Shown here: positions 45,749-56,441 of the stretch, piece after piece | Numbering within the stretch: the stretch's first letter is position 1 | How the letters are laid out: each line of letters opens with the position of its first letter | From: Bacillus solimangrovi | GTDB lineage: Bacteria > Bacillota > Bacilli > Bacillales > Bacillaceae_N | Assembly: GCF_001742425.1 (NCBI RefSeq) | Contig: NZ_MJEH01000003.1 | Span: 48,028 to 112,027 of the forward strand | Length of the DNA: 64,000 nt | Direction: 5' to 3' | Made by a program: the position numbers and the translations under genes | The notes under the pieces: generated by a model | Told to the model about the DNA's origin: nothing | Seen by the model: only the letters and a program-made list of their open reading frames with translations | Databases searched by the model: none

Positions 45749-47469
45749 TGTCTAAAAAAATTCAAGGTATTGCGGCTTCGCGTGGTATATCAATTGCGAA
45801 AGCATCTTTGTTAGAGCAACCAGATTTTTCAATTGAACAGAAAACGATTCAAGATCCTGAAGCTGAAATAAATCGACTTGATGAAGCTCTTAAAGTTTCA
45901 CAAGCCGAGCTTGAAAAGATTAAAGAGCGGGCATTTCAAGAACTAGGTGAGGACAAGGCAGAGATTTTCTCTGCCCACCTCCTTGTTTTAAATGACCCTG
46001 AGCTCATTAATCCTGTAAAAGACAAAGTTAAGAATGAACAATTAAACGCTGAATTTGCTCTTAATGAAACTGCTAATATGTTCATTACGATGTTTGAACA
46101 AATGGATAATGAATATATGAGAGAACGAGCAGCAGACATTCGCGATGTAACGAAACGTGTGCTTGCTCATTTGTTAGGCGTTAATTTCTCCGATCCGAGT
46201 ATGATATCAGAAGAAGTGATTATCATTTCAGAAGATCTTACACCGTCTGATACAGCTCAATTAAATAAGAAATACGTTCTTGGTTTTGCAACGGATATTG
46301 GTGGACGTACGTCGCATTCTGCTATTATGGCACGTTCCATGGAAATTCCAGCTGTTGTTGGGGCAAAGGTTGTTATGAGTGAAATTAAAGACGGTGATCT
46401 TGTTATCGTCGATGGTCTCGGTGGAAATGTAATTGTGAACCCATCAGAAACTGAAATTGCTCATTATGAGCAAAAAAGCAAAGAATACGAAGAGAAGAAA
46501 TTAGAATGGGCGAAGCTTGTTAACGAACCGACAAAGACAAGTGATGGCGTTCATGTCGAACTAGCTGCTAATATTGGTACTCCTGAAGATGTAGATGGCG
46601 TACTGAATAATGGTGGTGAAGGAATCGGGTTATATCGTACAGAATTTCTCTATATGGGCCGTGATTCACTGCCTACAGAAGAAGAGCAGTTTGATGCATA
46701 TAAAACAGTTCTTGAGAAAATGGAGAACAAACCTGTTGTTGTACGTACGCTTGATATCGGTGGAGACAAGGAACTACCGTACCTTGACTTACCGAAAGAG
46801 ATGAATCCATTTTTAGGTTTCCGTGCAATACGTCTTTGCTTAGAAGAGCAAGATATTTTCCGTACGCAACTTCGTGCATTATTGAGAGCGAGTACGTACG
46901 GGAATTTGAAAATTATGTTCCCGATGATTGCTACATTACAAGAGTTTCGTGATGCAAAAGCAATCTTAGAAGAAGAGAAACAACAGCTAATCGCAGATGG
47001 TGTGTCAGTTGCTGAAGCAATCGAAGTAGGGATGATGGTTGAAATTCCATCAGTAGCAGTATTGGCAGATCAATTTGCTAAGGAAGTTGATTTCTTCAGT
47101 ATTGGAACAAACGATTTAATTCAATATACGATGGCTGCTGACCGTATGAATGAAAAGGTTTCATACTTGTACCAACCTTACAATCCAGCAATTTTACGTT
47201 TAGTTAAAACTGTAATTGATGCTGCGCATAAAGAAGGGAAATGGGCAGGTATGTGTGGTGAAATGGCAGGAGATTCAAAGGCAATCCCACTTCTACTCGG
47301 TTTAGGTCTTGATGAATTTAGTATGAGTGCAACGTCGATCCTTCCAGCTAGAACACAATTGCTACAACTTTCGAAGCAAGAAACCGAAGCAGCAATGGAA
47401 GAACTATTGAATAAAGGTACTACTGAAGAAGTATTAGCGTTTGTGGAAGAGAATTTCCAAACTTCATAA
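45748..47469 (+). CDS. ptsI: PTS enzyme I
   Basis: The 573-residue phosphoenolpyruvate-protein phosphotransferase has the phospho-His at about 190 in '[15 protein letters not shown]'. The PEP-binding TIM barrel has '[25 protein letters not shown]' and '[18 protein letters not shown]', and 'MCGEMAGDS' with the catalytic Cys. It phosphorylates HPr at the cost of PEP. It is the last gene of the operon and ends at a terminator. Confidence 0.97.
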   Translation: MSKKIQGIAASRGISIAKASLLEQPDFSIEQKTIQDPEAEINRLDEALKVSQAELEKIKERAFQELGEDKAEIFSAHLLVLNDPELINPVKDKVKNEQLNAEFALNETANMFITMFEQMDNEYMRERAADIRDVTKRVLAHLLGVNFSDPSMISEEVIIISEDLTPSDTAQLNKKYVLGFATDIGGRTSHSAIMARSMEIPAVVGAKVVMSEIKDGDLVIVDGLGGNVIVNPSETEIAHYEQKSKEYEEKKLEWAKLVNEPTKTSDGVHVELAANIGTPEDVDGVLNNGGEGIGLYRTEFLYMGRDSLPTEEEQFDAYKTVLEKMENKPVVVRTLDIGGDKELPYLDLPKEMNPFLGFRAIRLCLEEQDIFRTQLRALLRASTYGNLKIMFPMIATLQEFRDAKAILEEEKQQLIADGVSVAEAIEVGMMVEIPSVAVLADQFAKEVDFFSIGTNDLIQYTMAADRMNEKVSYLYQPYNPAILRLVKTVIDAAHKEGKWAGMCGEMAGDSKAIPLLLGLGLDEFSMSATSILPARTQLLQLSKQETEAAMEELLNKGTTEEVLAFVEENFQTS

Positions 47470-47477
47470 TTTAGAGG

Positions 47478-47512
47478 CAGTGTGGTTAATTCATTAATCG
47501 CACTGTTTTTTA
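47478..47512 (+). terminator. terminator of ptsGHI
   Basis: CAGTGTGGTTAAT (47478-47490) pairs with ATTAATCGCACTG (47493-47505), with two wobble pairs, and T-rich DNA follows. Confidence 0.75.
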
Positions 47513-47523
47513 TTATTCATGAA

Positions 47524-47559
47524 AAAACGCCCGTAGGAGAAATCTCTTACGGACGTTTT
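47524..47559 (-). terminator. terminator of mccB
   Basis: An imperfect 15-bp stem, AAAACGCCCGTAGGAG with CTCTTACGGACGTTTT, lies just after the mccB stop on the minus strand. Confidence 0.75.
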
Positions 47560-47570
47560 ATATTTAACAA

Positions 47571-48707
<1,137 letters not shown>

Positions 48708-48741
48708 CTATTTTTCACTCCTTCAATCGTTTAATATGATG

Positions 48742-48782
48742 AAAAAAAGCACCCTTAGTATCAAAGTATCGAGAGAGGGTGC
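48742..48782 (-). terminator. terminator-like hairpin between mccA and mccB
   Basis: On the minus strand GCACCCT pairs with AGGGTGC and T7 follows. It is about 50 bases past the mccA stop and about 40 bases before the mccB start, so it can partly end transcription between the two genes. Confidence 0.65.
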
Positions 48783-48831
48783 ATACATTTAAGCATCATC
48801 AACTGTTGCTTATTATCGTTATCAAATTTAC

Positions 48832-49743
48832 TTAATAGATTCCTTGACTTAAATAGCGTTCACTACTATCTGCAAATATTGTAACAATATTCGTTCCTGG
48901 TTCAGCTTGTTGTGCTTCACGAAGAGCGGCTTCCATAGCTGCTCCAGATGAGCTACCAACGAGTAAGCCTTCTTTTATAGCGAGTTCTTTTACTCGTGCG
49001 AAAGCATCCTCATCTGTAATCGTATGAATAGCGTTGAAATAGTCCTTATTCATATAATCAGGTAAGAATTCCATGCCGATTCCTTCTGTTTTATGAGGAC
49101 CAACCTCACCACCATTAATGATCGAGCCTTCAGGTTCTACGATTACCGTTTTTATATTTGGATTTTGATCTTTCAAATAACGAGCCGTTCCCATGAAAGT
49201 ACCACCTGTACCAGCTCCTGCGATAAAGACGTTCATATTCCCATCAAGAGCCTCATAGATTTCTGGTCCAAGTGTTTTATAGTACGTTTCAGGGTTAGCT
49301 GGATTACCGAATTGTTGCGGGCAATACGAGTTAGGAATGTCCTCAAGTAACTCTTGGGCTTTTTTAATTGCACCACGCATACCATCGGATGTTGGTGTAT
49401 TAATGACCTTTGCTCCTAATGCGCGCATTAGTGTTTGTTTTTCAATACTGAATTTTTCAGGTGTTACAAAGATAACTTGAACATTTCGACCAACAGCAGC
49501 TAGTGCAAGACCGATTCCTGTGTTACCAGCTGTTGGTTCAATAATAGTTCCACCTTCAGTAATGTGCCCTTCTTTAAGCGCAACATCTAATAGCTCTTGC
49601 CCGAGTCTATCCTTAATGCTACCACCTGGGTTAAAATATTCTAATTTTGCAAATAAGCGCACCCCTTCTGGAAGTGCAAATTGAGTTATTTCCAGAAGAG
49701 GCGTCTTTCCAATCAATTCATGAACATTGCGATAGAATTTCAT
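48832..49743 (-). CDS. mccA: O-acetylserine-dependent cystathionine beta-synthase
   Basis: The 303-residue PLP enzyme of the cysteine-synthase fold makes cystathionine from homocysteine and O-acetylserine. It has 'NPGGSIKDRLGQELL' with the PLP Lys, 'IIEPTAGNTGIGLALAA' and 'GAGTGGTFMGTARYLK'. A stand-alone cysteine synthase is the alternative. The operon context (luxS, mccB) decides for MccA. It lies 15 bases after luxS. Confidence 0.9.
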   Translation of the reverse strand: MKFYRNVHELIGKTPLLEITQFALPEGVRLFAKLEYFNPGGSIKDRLGQELLDVALKEGHITEGGTIIEPTAGNTGIGLALAAVGRNVQVIFVTPEKFSIEKQTLMRALGAKVINTPTSDGMRGAIKKAQELLEDIPNSYCPQQFGNPANPETYYKTLGPEIYEALDGNMNVFIAGAGTGGTFMGTARYLKDQNPNIKTVIVEPEGSIINGGEVGPHKTEGIGMEFLPDYMNKDYFNAIHTITDEDAFARVKELAIKEGLLVGSSSGAAMEAALREAQQAEPGTNIVTIFADSSERYLSQGIY

Positions 49744-49758
49744 GCAAGCACCTCAAGT

Positions 49759-50223
49759 TTATGCGAAGACTTCTGTCCACTCATCTTTTTTAGAAAGCAT
49801 TTCTTTTGCAACTTCTTGTGCTCCTTCTAAGCTATGGCTAGCAGCCCATCCGCATTGAACTTCATTACAAGCAGGTACTTCAGTTGCGTTTGTTACATCA
49901 ATTAGAGTCTTTTCAAGTGTTTCTAAAATTTCATCGTAGTTATCATGATTAATAACAGATAGGTAGAAGCCAGTTTGACATCCCATTGGTCCAACATCAA
50001 TTACACAATTTAAGTGATTGCGAATAAACTCTGCCATCATATGTTCTAAAGAGTGTAAAGATGGCATCTCCATATGCTCTTTATTCGGTTGACAGAAGCG
50101 GATATCATATTTATAAATTTTATCGCCATTTACACCTTCAGTAATTCCGACAAGACGAACATAAGGTGCAACTACTTTTGTATGGTCAAGGTTAAAGCTT
50201 TCAACGTTCATTTTTTCAGCCAT
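49759..50223 (-). CDS. luxS: S-ribosylhomocysteine lyase
   Basis: The 154-residue enzyme splits S-ribosylhomocysteine into homocysteine and the autoinducer-2 precursor DPD. The metal-binding site is His57 and His61 ('[11 protein letters not shown]') plus Cys124 ('CGWAASHS'), with the catalytic Cys82 in '[11 protein letters not shown]'. ATG at 50223 is 9 bases after AAGGAG. Open codons back to 50268 are upstream of that site. Homocysteine from it feeds mccA. Confidence 0.95.
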   Translation of the reverse strand: MAEKMNVESFNLDHTKVVAPYVRLVGITEGVNGDKIYKYDIRFCQPNKEHMEMPSLHSLEHMMAEFIRNHLNCVIDVGPMGCQTGFYLSVINHDNYDEILETLEKTLIDVTNATEVPACNEVQCGWAASHSLEGAQEVAKEMLSKKDEWTEVFA

Positions 50224-50295
50224 GTTATTCATCTCCTTAATATAATTTCTATCATTCAAGAACGTCACGTTAAACTTAAGAATGTGACTATGAAC

Positions 50296-50934
50296 CTACT
50301 GTTTCGTAGCTGTAATGAGGAAAACGAAGTCATTCATTCGTTTAAATGTAACATTGAACCCGTGTTTTGTGAAAAGTGTTTGTAATACTTCAATTGTAGT
50401 ATAATACTCTGTCTTTAAATCTTGTGCAAGATTCAAAAAGGTATGCTGTTCAGCCTTGTTAATCATATCGAGTTTTGCTTGTTCATCCTCAAATACAGTA
50501 TCAGCAAAAACTACTTTTCCATTTGTTTTTAACATTTTGCTATATAGAGAGATTGCCTTATCCTTCTCAGAATCTGTCAAATGGTGAAAGGCATACGTGC
50601 TAGTAATGCTATCAAACGGTTCAGTAGGCATTTTGAAATCGAGAAAATCACCATCAACAATTGTAACATTTTTTAGCTTATTAGTCGCTAGGCTTCTCAT
50701 GGAAGAAGAAGGTTCAACACCATATATATTTCGTCCTTTTGCAATTAATTTCTCTGTAAGATTGCCAGTACCAACACCAAATTCTAATACATGGCCATAT
50801 GTTTCATTAGCAGTTTTTTCTAATATTAAATCGTAATTTACGAAAACATCTCTATATTCAAGGTCACGCCCTGTGACGGTTTCATCATAGCCTTGAGCCC
50901 AATCATCAAATAGCTCAATAAATTCACGCCCCAT
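50296..50934 (-). CDS. yrrT: SAM-dependent methyltransferase (YrrT-like)
   Basis: The 212-residue class I methyltransferase has the SAM-binding 'VLEFGVGTGNLTEKLIAKGRNIYGVEPS', 'IVDGDFLDF' and 'SITSTYAFHHLT' motifs. In Bacillus subtilis yrrT starts the mtnN-mccA-mccB operon. Its substrate is not known. Its first position in the operon here supports the name. The ribosome site is AAAGGAG. Confidence 0.85.
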   Translation of the reverse strand: MGREFIELFDDWAQGYDETVTGRDLEYRDVFVNYDLILEKTANETYGHVLEFGVGTGNLTEKLIAKGRNIYGVEPSSSMRSLATNKLKNVTIVDGDFLDFKMPTEPFDSITSTYAFHHLTDSEKDKAISLYSKMLKTNGKVVFADTVFEDEQAKLDMINKAEQHTFLNLAQDLKTEYYTTIEVLQTLFTKHGFNVTFKRMNDFVFLITATKQ

Positions 50935-50960
50935 ATATGCTCAACTCCTTTGAAAAATTA

Positions 50961-51009
50961 ATTCATATTATTAAGGTATGAATTATAGGATTTAATGATA
51001 CTATAGCAA
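50961..51009 (-). promoter_or_regulatory. yrrT promoter with inverted repeat
   Basis: On the minus strand, TTGCTA (51004-51009), a 16-base spacer and TATAAT (50982-50987) form a sigma-A promoter. ATTCATA (50961-50967) and TATGAAT (50977-50983) form a perfect inverted repeat overlapping the -10 and start site. It looks like a repressor site, possibly for CymR, which controls this operon in Bacillus subtilis. Confidence 0.6.
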
Positions 51010-51019
51010 AAAAATAAAA

Positions 51020-51046
51020 CACTGACAACTTTTGAGATTGTCAGTG
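51020..51046 (-). terminator. terminator of the TetR gene
   Basis: A 9-bp perfect stem (CACTGACAA, 51020-51028 with 51038-51046) is followed on the minus strand by a T-rich run. Confidence 0.8.
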
Positions 51047-51099
51047 CTTGTATACATGAACGAATGATTTTGTTATAAATTTACGCTAAAAATTTAACG

Positions 51100-51693
51100 T
51101 TACTTTTTCCCAATTAATCCATAGAAGAATAAATGTAACATTTCTTCTGTTATTTTCGTAAGAGATGCTGGATCCGTATGTAACAACGGATTTTTTCGTA
51201 TTTCATTTGAGAACATATTAAGGTAGAAAAAGATTGATTGATCGGACAGCGTTTCGTCTATGAAACCTGATTGCCTACCTTCTTGTATTAACTGTTGAAG
51301 TAGCGGAAATGATCTTTCATTTGAGTATTGTGTAACGAGCTCTTCAATATCCTTTCGATCTGAAACTAATAAATAGATAAAATCAGGGCTGTATGTAGAA
51401 GAAAACGTTAGCTTTTGTTCCATGAGGGATTTTATCTTTTCAGTGAAAGGAGCTTCAATAAGAATCGCTTGTTCAAAAATTTGCATTTGTTGTTCTAGAA
51501 AAGTATTTGCAACTTCATATATGAGCTTATCTTTGTTTATAAAGTAATTATAAATCGTAACTTGTGATACATTTGCTTTCTTTGCAATATCTTGAATGTT
51601 CGTTTCTTGTACTCCATTTTTCGAAAAAAGAGTTAATGCTGCTTCAAGAATCTGTTCTTTCTTCGCTTCCTTACGCCTTTCAAAGCCATTCAT
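51100..51693 (-). CDS. TetR-family repressor of the ABC exporter
   Basis: The 197-residue regulator has the TetR helix-turn-helix 'ILEAALTLFSKNGVQETNIQDIAKKANVSQVTIYNYFINKDKLI'. The C-terminal region binds an unknown ligand. It is divergent from a three-gene ABC exporter, so the exporter is the probable target. The start is ATG at 51693. Confidence 0.88.
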   Translation of the reverse strand: MNGFERRKEAKKEQILEAALTLFSKNGVQETNIQDIAKKANVSQVTIYNYFINKDKLIYEVANTFLEQQMQIFEQAILIEAPFTEKIKSLMEQKLTFSSTYSPDFIYLLVSDRKDIEELVTQYSNERSFPLLQQLIQEGRQSGFIDETLSDQSIFFYLNMFSNEIRKNPLLHTDPASLTKITEEMLHLFFYGLIGKK

Positions 51694-51823
51694 CGTATGT
51701 CCACCTCTGTCCTTCTGTTATTGCTTTGTTCATTATTATTATAATACAAAGTGAAAGATATGAAAAATTGTCAATAAAATATTTCAAAACTTATTGCAGT
51801 TCAATATGGAAAGGCGTAAAATA

Positions 51824-51849
51824 TGAAATATAAAAGGTTATATATTTCA
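51824..51849. promoter_or_regulatory. TetR operator candidate
   Basis: TGAAATATA (51824-51832), 8 bases and TATATTTCA (51841-51849) form a perfect inverted repeat. It lies 24 bases before the ABC ATPase start. A second motif, ATTTCAAAACTT at 51781-51792 and 51844-51855, repeats directly. Confidence 0.5.
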
Positions 51850-51872
51850 AAACTTTGAAGAGGGTGATACAA

Positions 51873-52727
51873 GTGATTTATGTAAATAATTTAGTTTTCA
51901 CCTATCCTGGTAACAAAGAACCAACATTGAAAGGAATAGATTTTCAAGTTCGTAAAGGAGAAATCTTTGGATTTCTAGGACCGAGCGGATCAGGTAAAAG
52001 TACAACACAGAACTTACTGATTGGGTTGTATAAGCAGTATGGAGGTGTTGCTAAGGTATTTGATACTGAAGTACATCTTTTACGAGATGATTATTATGAA
52101 AAAATTGGTGTGGGATTTGAATTACCAAATCACTATCAAAAAATGACTGCACTTGAGAATCTGAATTTCTTTCGCTCTTTATACAGAAAGAAAACAAAGG
52201 ATCCAGAAGAAATTTTACAATTGTTAGGATTGTTAGAAGATAAAGATAAGCGCGTTTCTGACTTTTCTAAAGGTATGCAAATGCGATTAAATATTGCTCG
52301 AGCACTAATCCATGACCCTGATTTACTTTTTATGGATGAACCAACGACAGGTTTAGATCCTGTTAATGCAAGGCGTGTAAAAGATATCATCTTCAATCTA
52401 AAGCAAGAAGGAAAGACCATTTTTCTAACAACACACAATATGAATGTGGCAGACGAACTATGTGATCGTGTCGCATTTATTGTAGATGGGCAAATTAGCT
52501 TAATTGATTCACCAAAAGCGTTGAAATTACAGTATGGAGAACCTGTTATTCAAGTAACTTATTTAGATGAAGGAATGATGAAGACGGAAGATTTTGTACT
52601 TGACGGGTTAGGGAATAATCCAGATTTCCTGCAGTTTATTAAAAGCAATAAGTTAAAATCAATTCATACGAAGGAAGCGACGCTTGAAAGTATTTTTATT
52701 GAAGTGACTGGGCGTGAGTTAGTATGA
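51873..52727 (+). CDS. ABC exporter ATP-binding protein
   Basis: The ATPase is about 284 residues, with Walker A 'GFLGPSGSGKSTTQNLLIGLYK', signature 'VSDFSKGMQMRLNIARALIHD' (divergent, FSKGM), Walker B 'LLFMDEPTTGLDP' and 'FLTTHNMN'. The start is GTG at 51873 after AAGAGGG, rather than the TTG at 51855. It drives the two permeases. The family (with the following genes) is like drug-exporter ABC-2 systems such as the mycobacterial fluoroquinolone exporter, but the substrate is unknown. Confidence 0.88.
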   Translation: MIYVNNLVFTYPGNKEPTLKGIDFQVRKGEIFGFLGPSGSGKSTTQNLLIGLYKQYGGVAKVFDTEVHLLRDDYYEKIGVGFELPNHYQKMTALENLNFFRSLYRKKTKDPEEILQLLGLLEDKDKRVSDFSKGMQMRLNIARALIHDPDLLFMDEPTTGLDPVNARRVKDIIFNLKQEGKTIFLTTHNMNVADELCDRVAFIVDGQISLIDSPKALKLQYGEPVIQVTYLDEGMMKTEDFVLDGLGNNPDFLQFIKSNKLKSIHTKEATLESIFIEVTGRELV

Positions 52728-53419
52728 GCAGACTGCAGGCTACATTAACAATGGATCTACGGATGCAATGGCGTTATCGTTTTGTGCATGCAGCGATATT
52801 TATTACGATTGTTTGGTTACTCGTTTTATGGTTAATACCTCAAGATTACATGAGTTTGATAATACCAGTTGTGATTTTTGCAGACTTAGGTGTTGTTGGA
52901 TTTTATTTGTTAGCTGGAGTAGTGATTTATGAAAAGAATGAATCGACTATACGTGCTTTAGTTGTGACACCTCTACCGTTTAGAGAATATTTCATTTCTA
53001 AGTTAATTTCTTTTACGTTAATGGCTCTTTGCATTTCACTCGTTATTATCATTCTCTTTGCAGGGGGAGAGGTGAACTATTTAACGATAATGATCGGAAC
53101 GGTCTTCACATCCATTATTGCTTTAATGGTTGCATTCATTGCAGTTGCACGTTATCGAACAATTAGTGCATTTCTTATGCCCTCTCAATTCTATATTTTG
53201 TTTATGAGTTTGCCGATGTTAAATTACTTTGACTGGTTTCAAACAAAGTGGTTTTACTTAATTCCAACTCAAGCATCTTTTCTTTTGTTAGAAGGAGGGT
53301 TTAGGCCGTTAACATTAATTGAATGGTCATATGCCATCGGTTATCATGTTCTTTCGTTTATTGTGTTATACGTTATTGCTCGTCAATTGTATACTTCCTA
53401 TTTAGTGAAAGGTAGGTGA
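52724..53419 (+). CDS. ABC-2-type permease 1
   Basis: The 231-residue membrane protein has about six helices and the family's small soluble loop 'EKNESTIRALVVTPLPFREYF'. Its ATG overlaps the ATPase stop by four bases (ATGA), so the two are coupled. Together with the next gene it forms the membrane part of the exporter. Confidence 0.85.
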   Translation: MSRLQATLTMDLRMQWRYRFVHAAIFITIVWLLVLWLIPQDYMSLIIPVVIFADLGVVGFYLLAGVVIYEKNESTIRALVVTPLPFREYFISKLISFTLMALCISLVIIILFAGGEVNYLTIMIGTVFTSIIALMVAFIAVARYRTISAFLMPSQFYILFMSLPMLNYFDWFQTKWFYLIPTQASFLLLEGGFRPLTLIEWSYAIGYHVLSFIVLYVIARQLYTSYLVKGR

Positions 53420-54151
53420 GTGAGATTGTGGAGATCCTTAGCAGTAAATGATGTGAAAAGTATTCGGCGTGATTCATTGCTCGTTTATGTCCTATTCATG
53501 CCATTTCTAATCGTGATTATGCTTCGTGTGCTTATGCCAGTTGCTGATAGATTCTTTGCTGAACAATATGGAATTGACGTGAACGAATATACTGCGTTGA
53601 TTTTGAGCTTTTTCTTTGTTTTACAAGTGCCACTCATTTTTGGGTTAGTGTTTGGCTTTTTAATATTAGATGAACGTGATGAAAATACGTTACTTGCACT
53701 ACGAGTTACCCCTTTGTCGATGAAGGTGTATATGTCGTATAGGATGGGTTCTATATTCTTGTTCACTTTGTTTTACATTTTGCTCTTATTACCATTTACA
53801 AGAGTCTATCGAATTGAATTATTTATAGATACGCTTCTAATCGTACTTCTTTCTGGGCTGTTCTCTTTATTTGTCTTGTTGTTTTTAGCTACGTTCGCTA
53901 GTAATAAAGTAGAAGGGCTCGCACTGATGAAGGGACTTGGGATTCTATTTCTTGGCCCAATTGCTTCTTATTTCATCACATCGAATTGGCAGTATATGTT
54001 TGGGATATTGCCTACTTATTGGCCAGTAAAAGCATTCTGGGAAATGTGGGATGGAGAGTCCTATTGGTTCAGCTTATTAATTGGAGGTATTTATTTCACA
54101 TTTCTAAATTGGGTGATGTTCAAACGTTTCATTAAGAAAACGATAGCTTAA
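53420..54151 (+). CDS. ABC-2-type permease 2
   Basis: The 243-residue membrane protein is a paralogue of permease 1, with 'DERDENTLLALRVTPLSMKVYMSYRMG' matching its loop and about six helices. The GTG start touches the stop of permease 1. A terminator follows. The two permeases would form the heterodimeric pore. Confidence 0.85.
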   Translation: MRLWRSLAVNDVKSIRRDSLLVYVLFMPFLIVIMLRVLMPVADRFFAEQYGIDVNEYTALILSFFFVLQVPLIFGLVFGFLILDERDENTLLALRVTPLSMKVYMSYRMGSIFLFTLFYILLLLPFTRVYRIELFIDTLLIVLLSGLFSLFVLLFLATFASNKVEGLALMKGLGILFLGPIASYFITSNWQYMFGILPTYWPVKAFWEMWDGESYWFSLLIGGIYFTFLNWVMFKRFIKKTIA

Positions 54152-54203
54152 TGAATGGAATGTATAGTGTTGTATGTTCTCTATAATAAGTAGATATAAT
54201 TTA

Positions 54204-54252
54204 AAAACAAAGCTTCCAGGTTGATTATATGTTTAGGAAGCTTTGTTTTTTT
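54204..54252. terminator. terminator between exporter and GMC operon
   Basis: A 14-bp stem (54204-54217 with 54236-54249, core ACAAAGCTTCC) is followed by T-rich DNA on the plus strand. Confidence 0.85.
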
Positions 54253-54272
54253 TAGGTTCAATAATAAAACTT

Positions 54273-55841
54273 TTAGTTAATTAAATTTCCTTTACGGTAT
54301 TCTTCTAAAATATATTCTGCACTTCTTAGTGCAAGTGCATAAACTGTAAATGTTGGGTTTGCACTTGGTGCTGTTACAAATGTAGGTGTTCCGATTATAA
54401 ATAAGTTGCTCACATCGTGTGTTTGTCCAAAGCTATTGACTACAGATTCATTGGTGTTATCTCCCATACGACAACCACCTAATAAATGTGCTGTAGTTTT
54501 TAGATGATAAAATGATTTTCCACCTGAAGCTTCTGCAAGTTCTGTTAACTTCTGTTTTGCTGCATTGCGTATTGAATGATCATTTTTAGAATAATTCATA
54601 TGTACTTCAGGAATTGGCACACCAAATTCATCTACTTGATCGGATAACTTTATACAATTTTCATGAGAGGGTAACATCTCACCGAGCATTGCGAAAGATC
54701 CATAGAAGTTGTAATCAAGCATAAAATTACGCAACGTTTCTCCCCATAAATGTTCATTGTTTTCGTTGAAAAGGCGTGCAAGACGAACAGGTCGTGAACC
54801 GTACGAGTTTAAGAGAAAACCACGTGCATAATTTCCCGTTTTTTCTCCTTCTTCGTATGGATCAAGTGTGAGTGCTTGAACTGGATTTCCACGATACATA
54901 CGAATTTCTTCGTCGAACTTAACAATCATTTGGTCATTCATATTTGCCATTAAATACTTGCCAACAAGTCCTGATGAATTAGCTAACCCGTTCGGAAAAA
55001 GGTTGCTTTTTGAATGAAGCAGTAGTCTCGGCGTTTCAATCGCATGGCTCGCTAGAACGACAACATTCGCAGTCTGTATGAATTGCTTACCATTGTATAT
55101 ATAACGAACTCCGTGTATTTTACCTTGATTATTAAGTAATACTTCAATAACTCTTGTATTAGCTTGAATAGAAACACCATTTTTTTGTGCAAGAGGGATA
55201 AATGAATTAAGTGGTGTTGTTTTAGCGTCGGGCATACAACCTTCTTCACAAAAGCCACGGTTAATACAAGGGTGGCGATTTCCATATGGAGCAGATAAAA
55301 TCGCCAGTGGTGAGACAGTATGGTTCATACCTAGACTTTCACATCCAGCACGAAATTTTAGAGCGTTATTACCTAAGTCATGATGCTGAGGAAGAGGGAA
55401 TTTTCCTCCATAGGGCTTCCAAGGAAACTGTGCTGGACCCGAGAAAAGTAGGGTTTTCTGTATTTTATCATAATATGGTGCTACATCTTCATAACGTATA
55501 GGCCAATCCTGACCGACAGATTGTATTGATTTTGTTTTGAAGTCTGAATGATGAAACCGTAACATCTGAGCAGTATAGTGGACAGCACTTCCCCCTACTC
55601 CCTTTCCAGAATTATTACGTGAAAGATTAATCGGATCTTTCCCCATGCTTATACGTGGCTCATTCCAAAAGAGCTTCTCCATTTCTAGTTCGTCACTTGC
55701 AAAGTCTTGAAGTGGTTCACGAAATGGACCGGCATCTAGACAGCTAACGGATAAGCCTGCTTCACTCAAATAATAGGCAAGCGTGCTACCAGAAGCTCCA
55801 GTACCGACGATACATATATCAACGTGTGGAAGTTGAGTCAT
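54273..55841 (-). CDS. GMC-family FAD oxidoreductase (gluconate 2-dehydrogenase large-subunit type)
   Basis: The protein of about 522 residues has the FAD-binding 'VDICIVGTGASGSTLAYYLSEAG' at about 8-30. Conserved GMC patterns 'NSGKGVGGSAVHYTAQMLRF' and C-terminal 'TAHLLGGCRMG' and 'ANPTFTVYALALRSAEYI' contain active-site His/Asn. Oxidises an alcohol or sugar acid, substrate unknown. The ATG at 55841 follows GGAGG. Codons back to 55922 are open but lack a ribosome site. It overlaps the small-subunit gene by 23 bases. Confidence 0.85.
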   Translation of the reverse strand: MTQLPHVDICIVGTGASGSTLAYYLSEAGLSVSCLDAGPFREPLQDFASDELEMEKLFWNEPRISMGKDPINLSRNNSGKGVGGSAVHYTAQMLRFHHSDFKTKSIQSVGQDWPIRYEDVAPYYDKIQKTLLFSGPAQFPWKPYGGKFPLPQHHDLGNNALKFRAGCESLGMNHTVSPLAILSAPYGNRHPCINRGFCEEGCMPDAKTTPLNSFIPLAQKNGVSIQANTRVIEVLLNNQGKIHGVRYIYNGKQFIQTANVVVLASHAIETPRLLLHSKSNLFPNGLANSSGLVGKYLMANMNDQMIVKFDEEIRMYRGNPVQALTLDPYEEGEKTGNYARGFLLNSYGSRPVRLARLFNENNEHLWGETLRNFMLDYNFYGSFAMLGEMLPSHENCIKLSDQVDEFGVPIPEVHMNYSKNDHSIRNAAKQKLTELAEASGGKSFYHLKTTAHLLGGCRMGDNTNESVVNSFGQTHDVSNLFIIGTPTFVTAPSANPTFTVYALALRSAEYILEEYRKGNLIN

Positions 55842-56430
55842 GAAGAGGTGCCTCCGAATTGTCAAATTGCTTTGGTCCAAATGCATAATAGCCATGTGGA
55901 AATGCAGGTCCGCCGAAACCAATATGTGACCATATCGAAGGATCGGAATAGACGATTGGAATTAACTCAGCGGTTAACGTTTTGAAAAATTCCACAGATG
56001 TTACTGCCTTCCAAACGTTATTAGTTGTATCACCAACAAACCATTGTGTAATAAGTTTTTGTTGCTGTTCTTTCTCTAATTGAATAAAGGGTAACTGGTG
56101 TAACAAAATACACTCTTCATCAATATGTTTTAATCCAGTGTCAATTACAGTTGTCTTGGGAAGCGTAGTTCCAGGGCGATAGCCACGAATGGATCCTTTT
56201 GAACATCGTTCATCAAAGATATCGATGATATGAATTGAAATTTCACCGAGATGAGATGGAAAGATGTGATGAGATAGATCAGTAAGGATCTCACGTTCCA
56301 TCGTGCTGAAATAACTTGAATGTTTTGGCTTAAAACGTTCTTGGATAACTTGTCGAGTATGCTCATCCCACTCATCTTTATGCTTTAACACGTTGTAATG
56401 TGGGTAATAAGTTTTCTTAAGGTCGTCCAT
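55819..56430 (-). CDS. gluconate 2-dehydrogenase subunit 3-like protein
   Basis: The 203-residue small subunit of membrane dehydrogenases has the family pattern ('FSTMEREILTDLSHHIFPSHL', 'LIPIVYSDPSIWSHIGFGGPAFPHGYYAFGP'). No Tat or Sec signal is seen at its N-terminus. It lies 11 bases after the membrane-protein gene and overlaps the GMC gene, so they form one operon. Its role is to support the large subunit. Confidence 0.8.
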   Translation of the reverse strand: MDDLKKTYYPHYNVLKHKDEWDEHTRQVIQERFKPKHSSYFSTMEREILTDLSHHIFPSHLGEISIHIIDIFDERCSKGSIRGYRPGTTLPKTTVIDTGLKHIDEECILLHQLPFIQLEKEQQQKLITQWFVGDTTNNVWKAVTSVEFFKTLTAELIPIVYSDPSIWSHIGFGGPAFPHGYYAFGPKQFDNSEAPLHDSTSTR

Positions 56431-56441
56431 GTATTTCCTCC

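Noticed and set aside
50935..51099. S-box (SAM) riboswitch or T-box before yrrT
   Set aside because: The leader is short, with only an inverted repeat. I see no S-box or T-box core, and in Bacillus subtilis this operon is under CymR.
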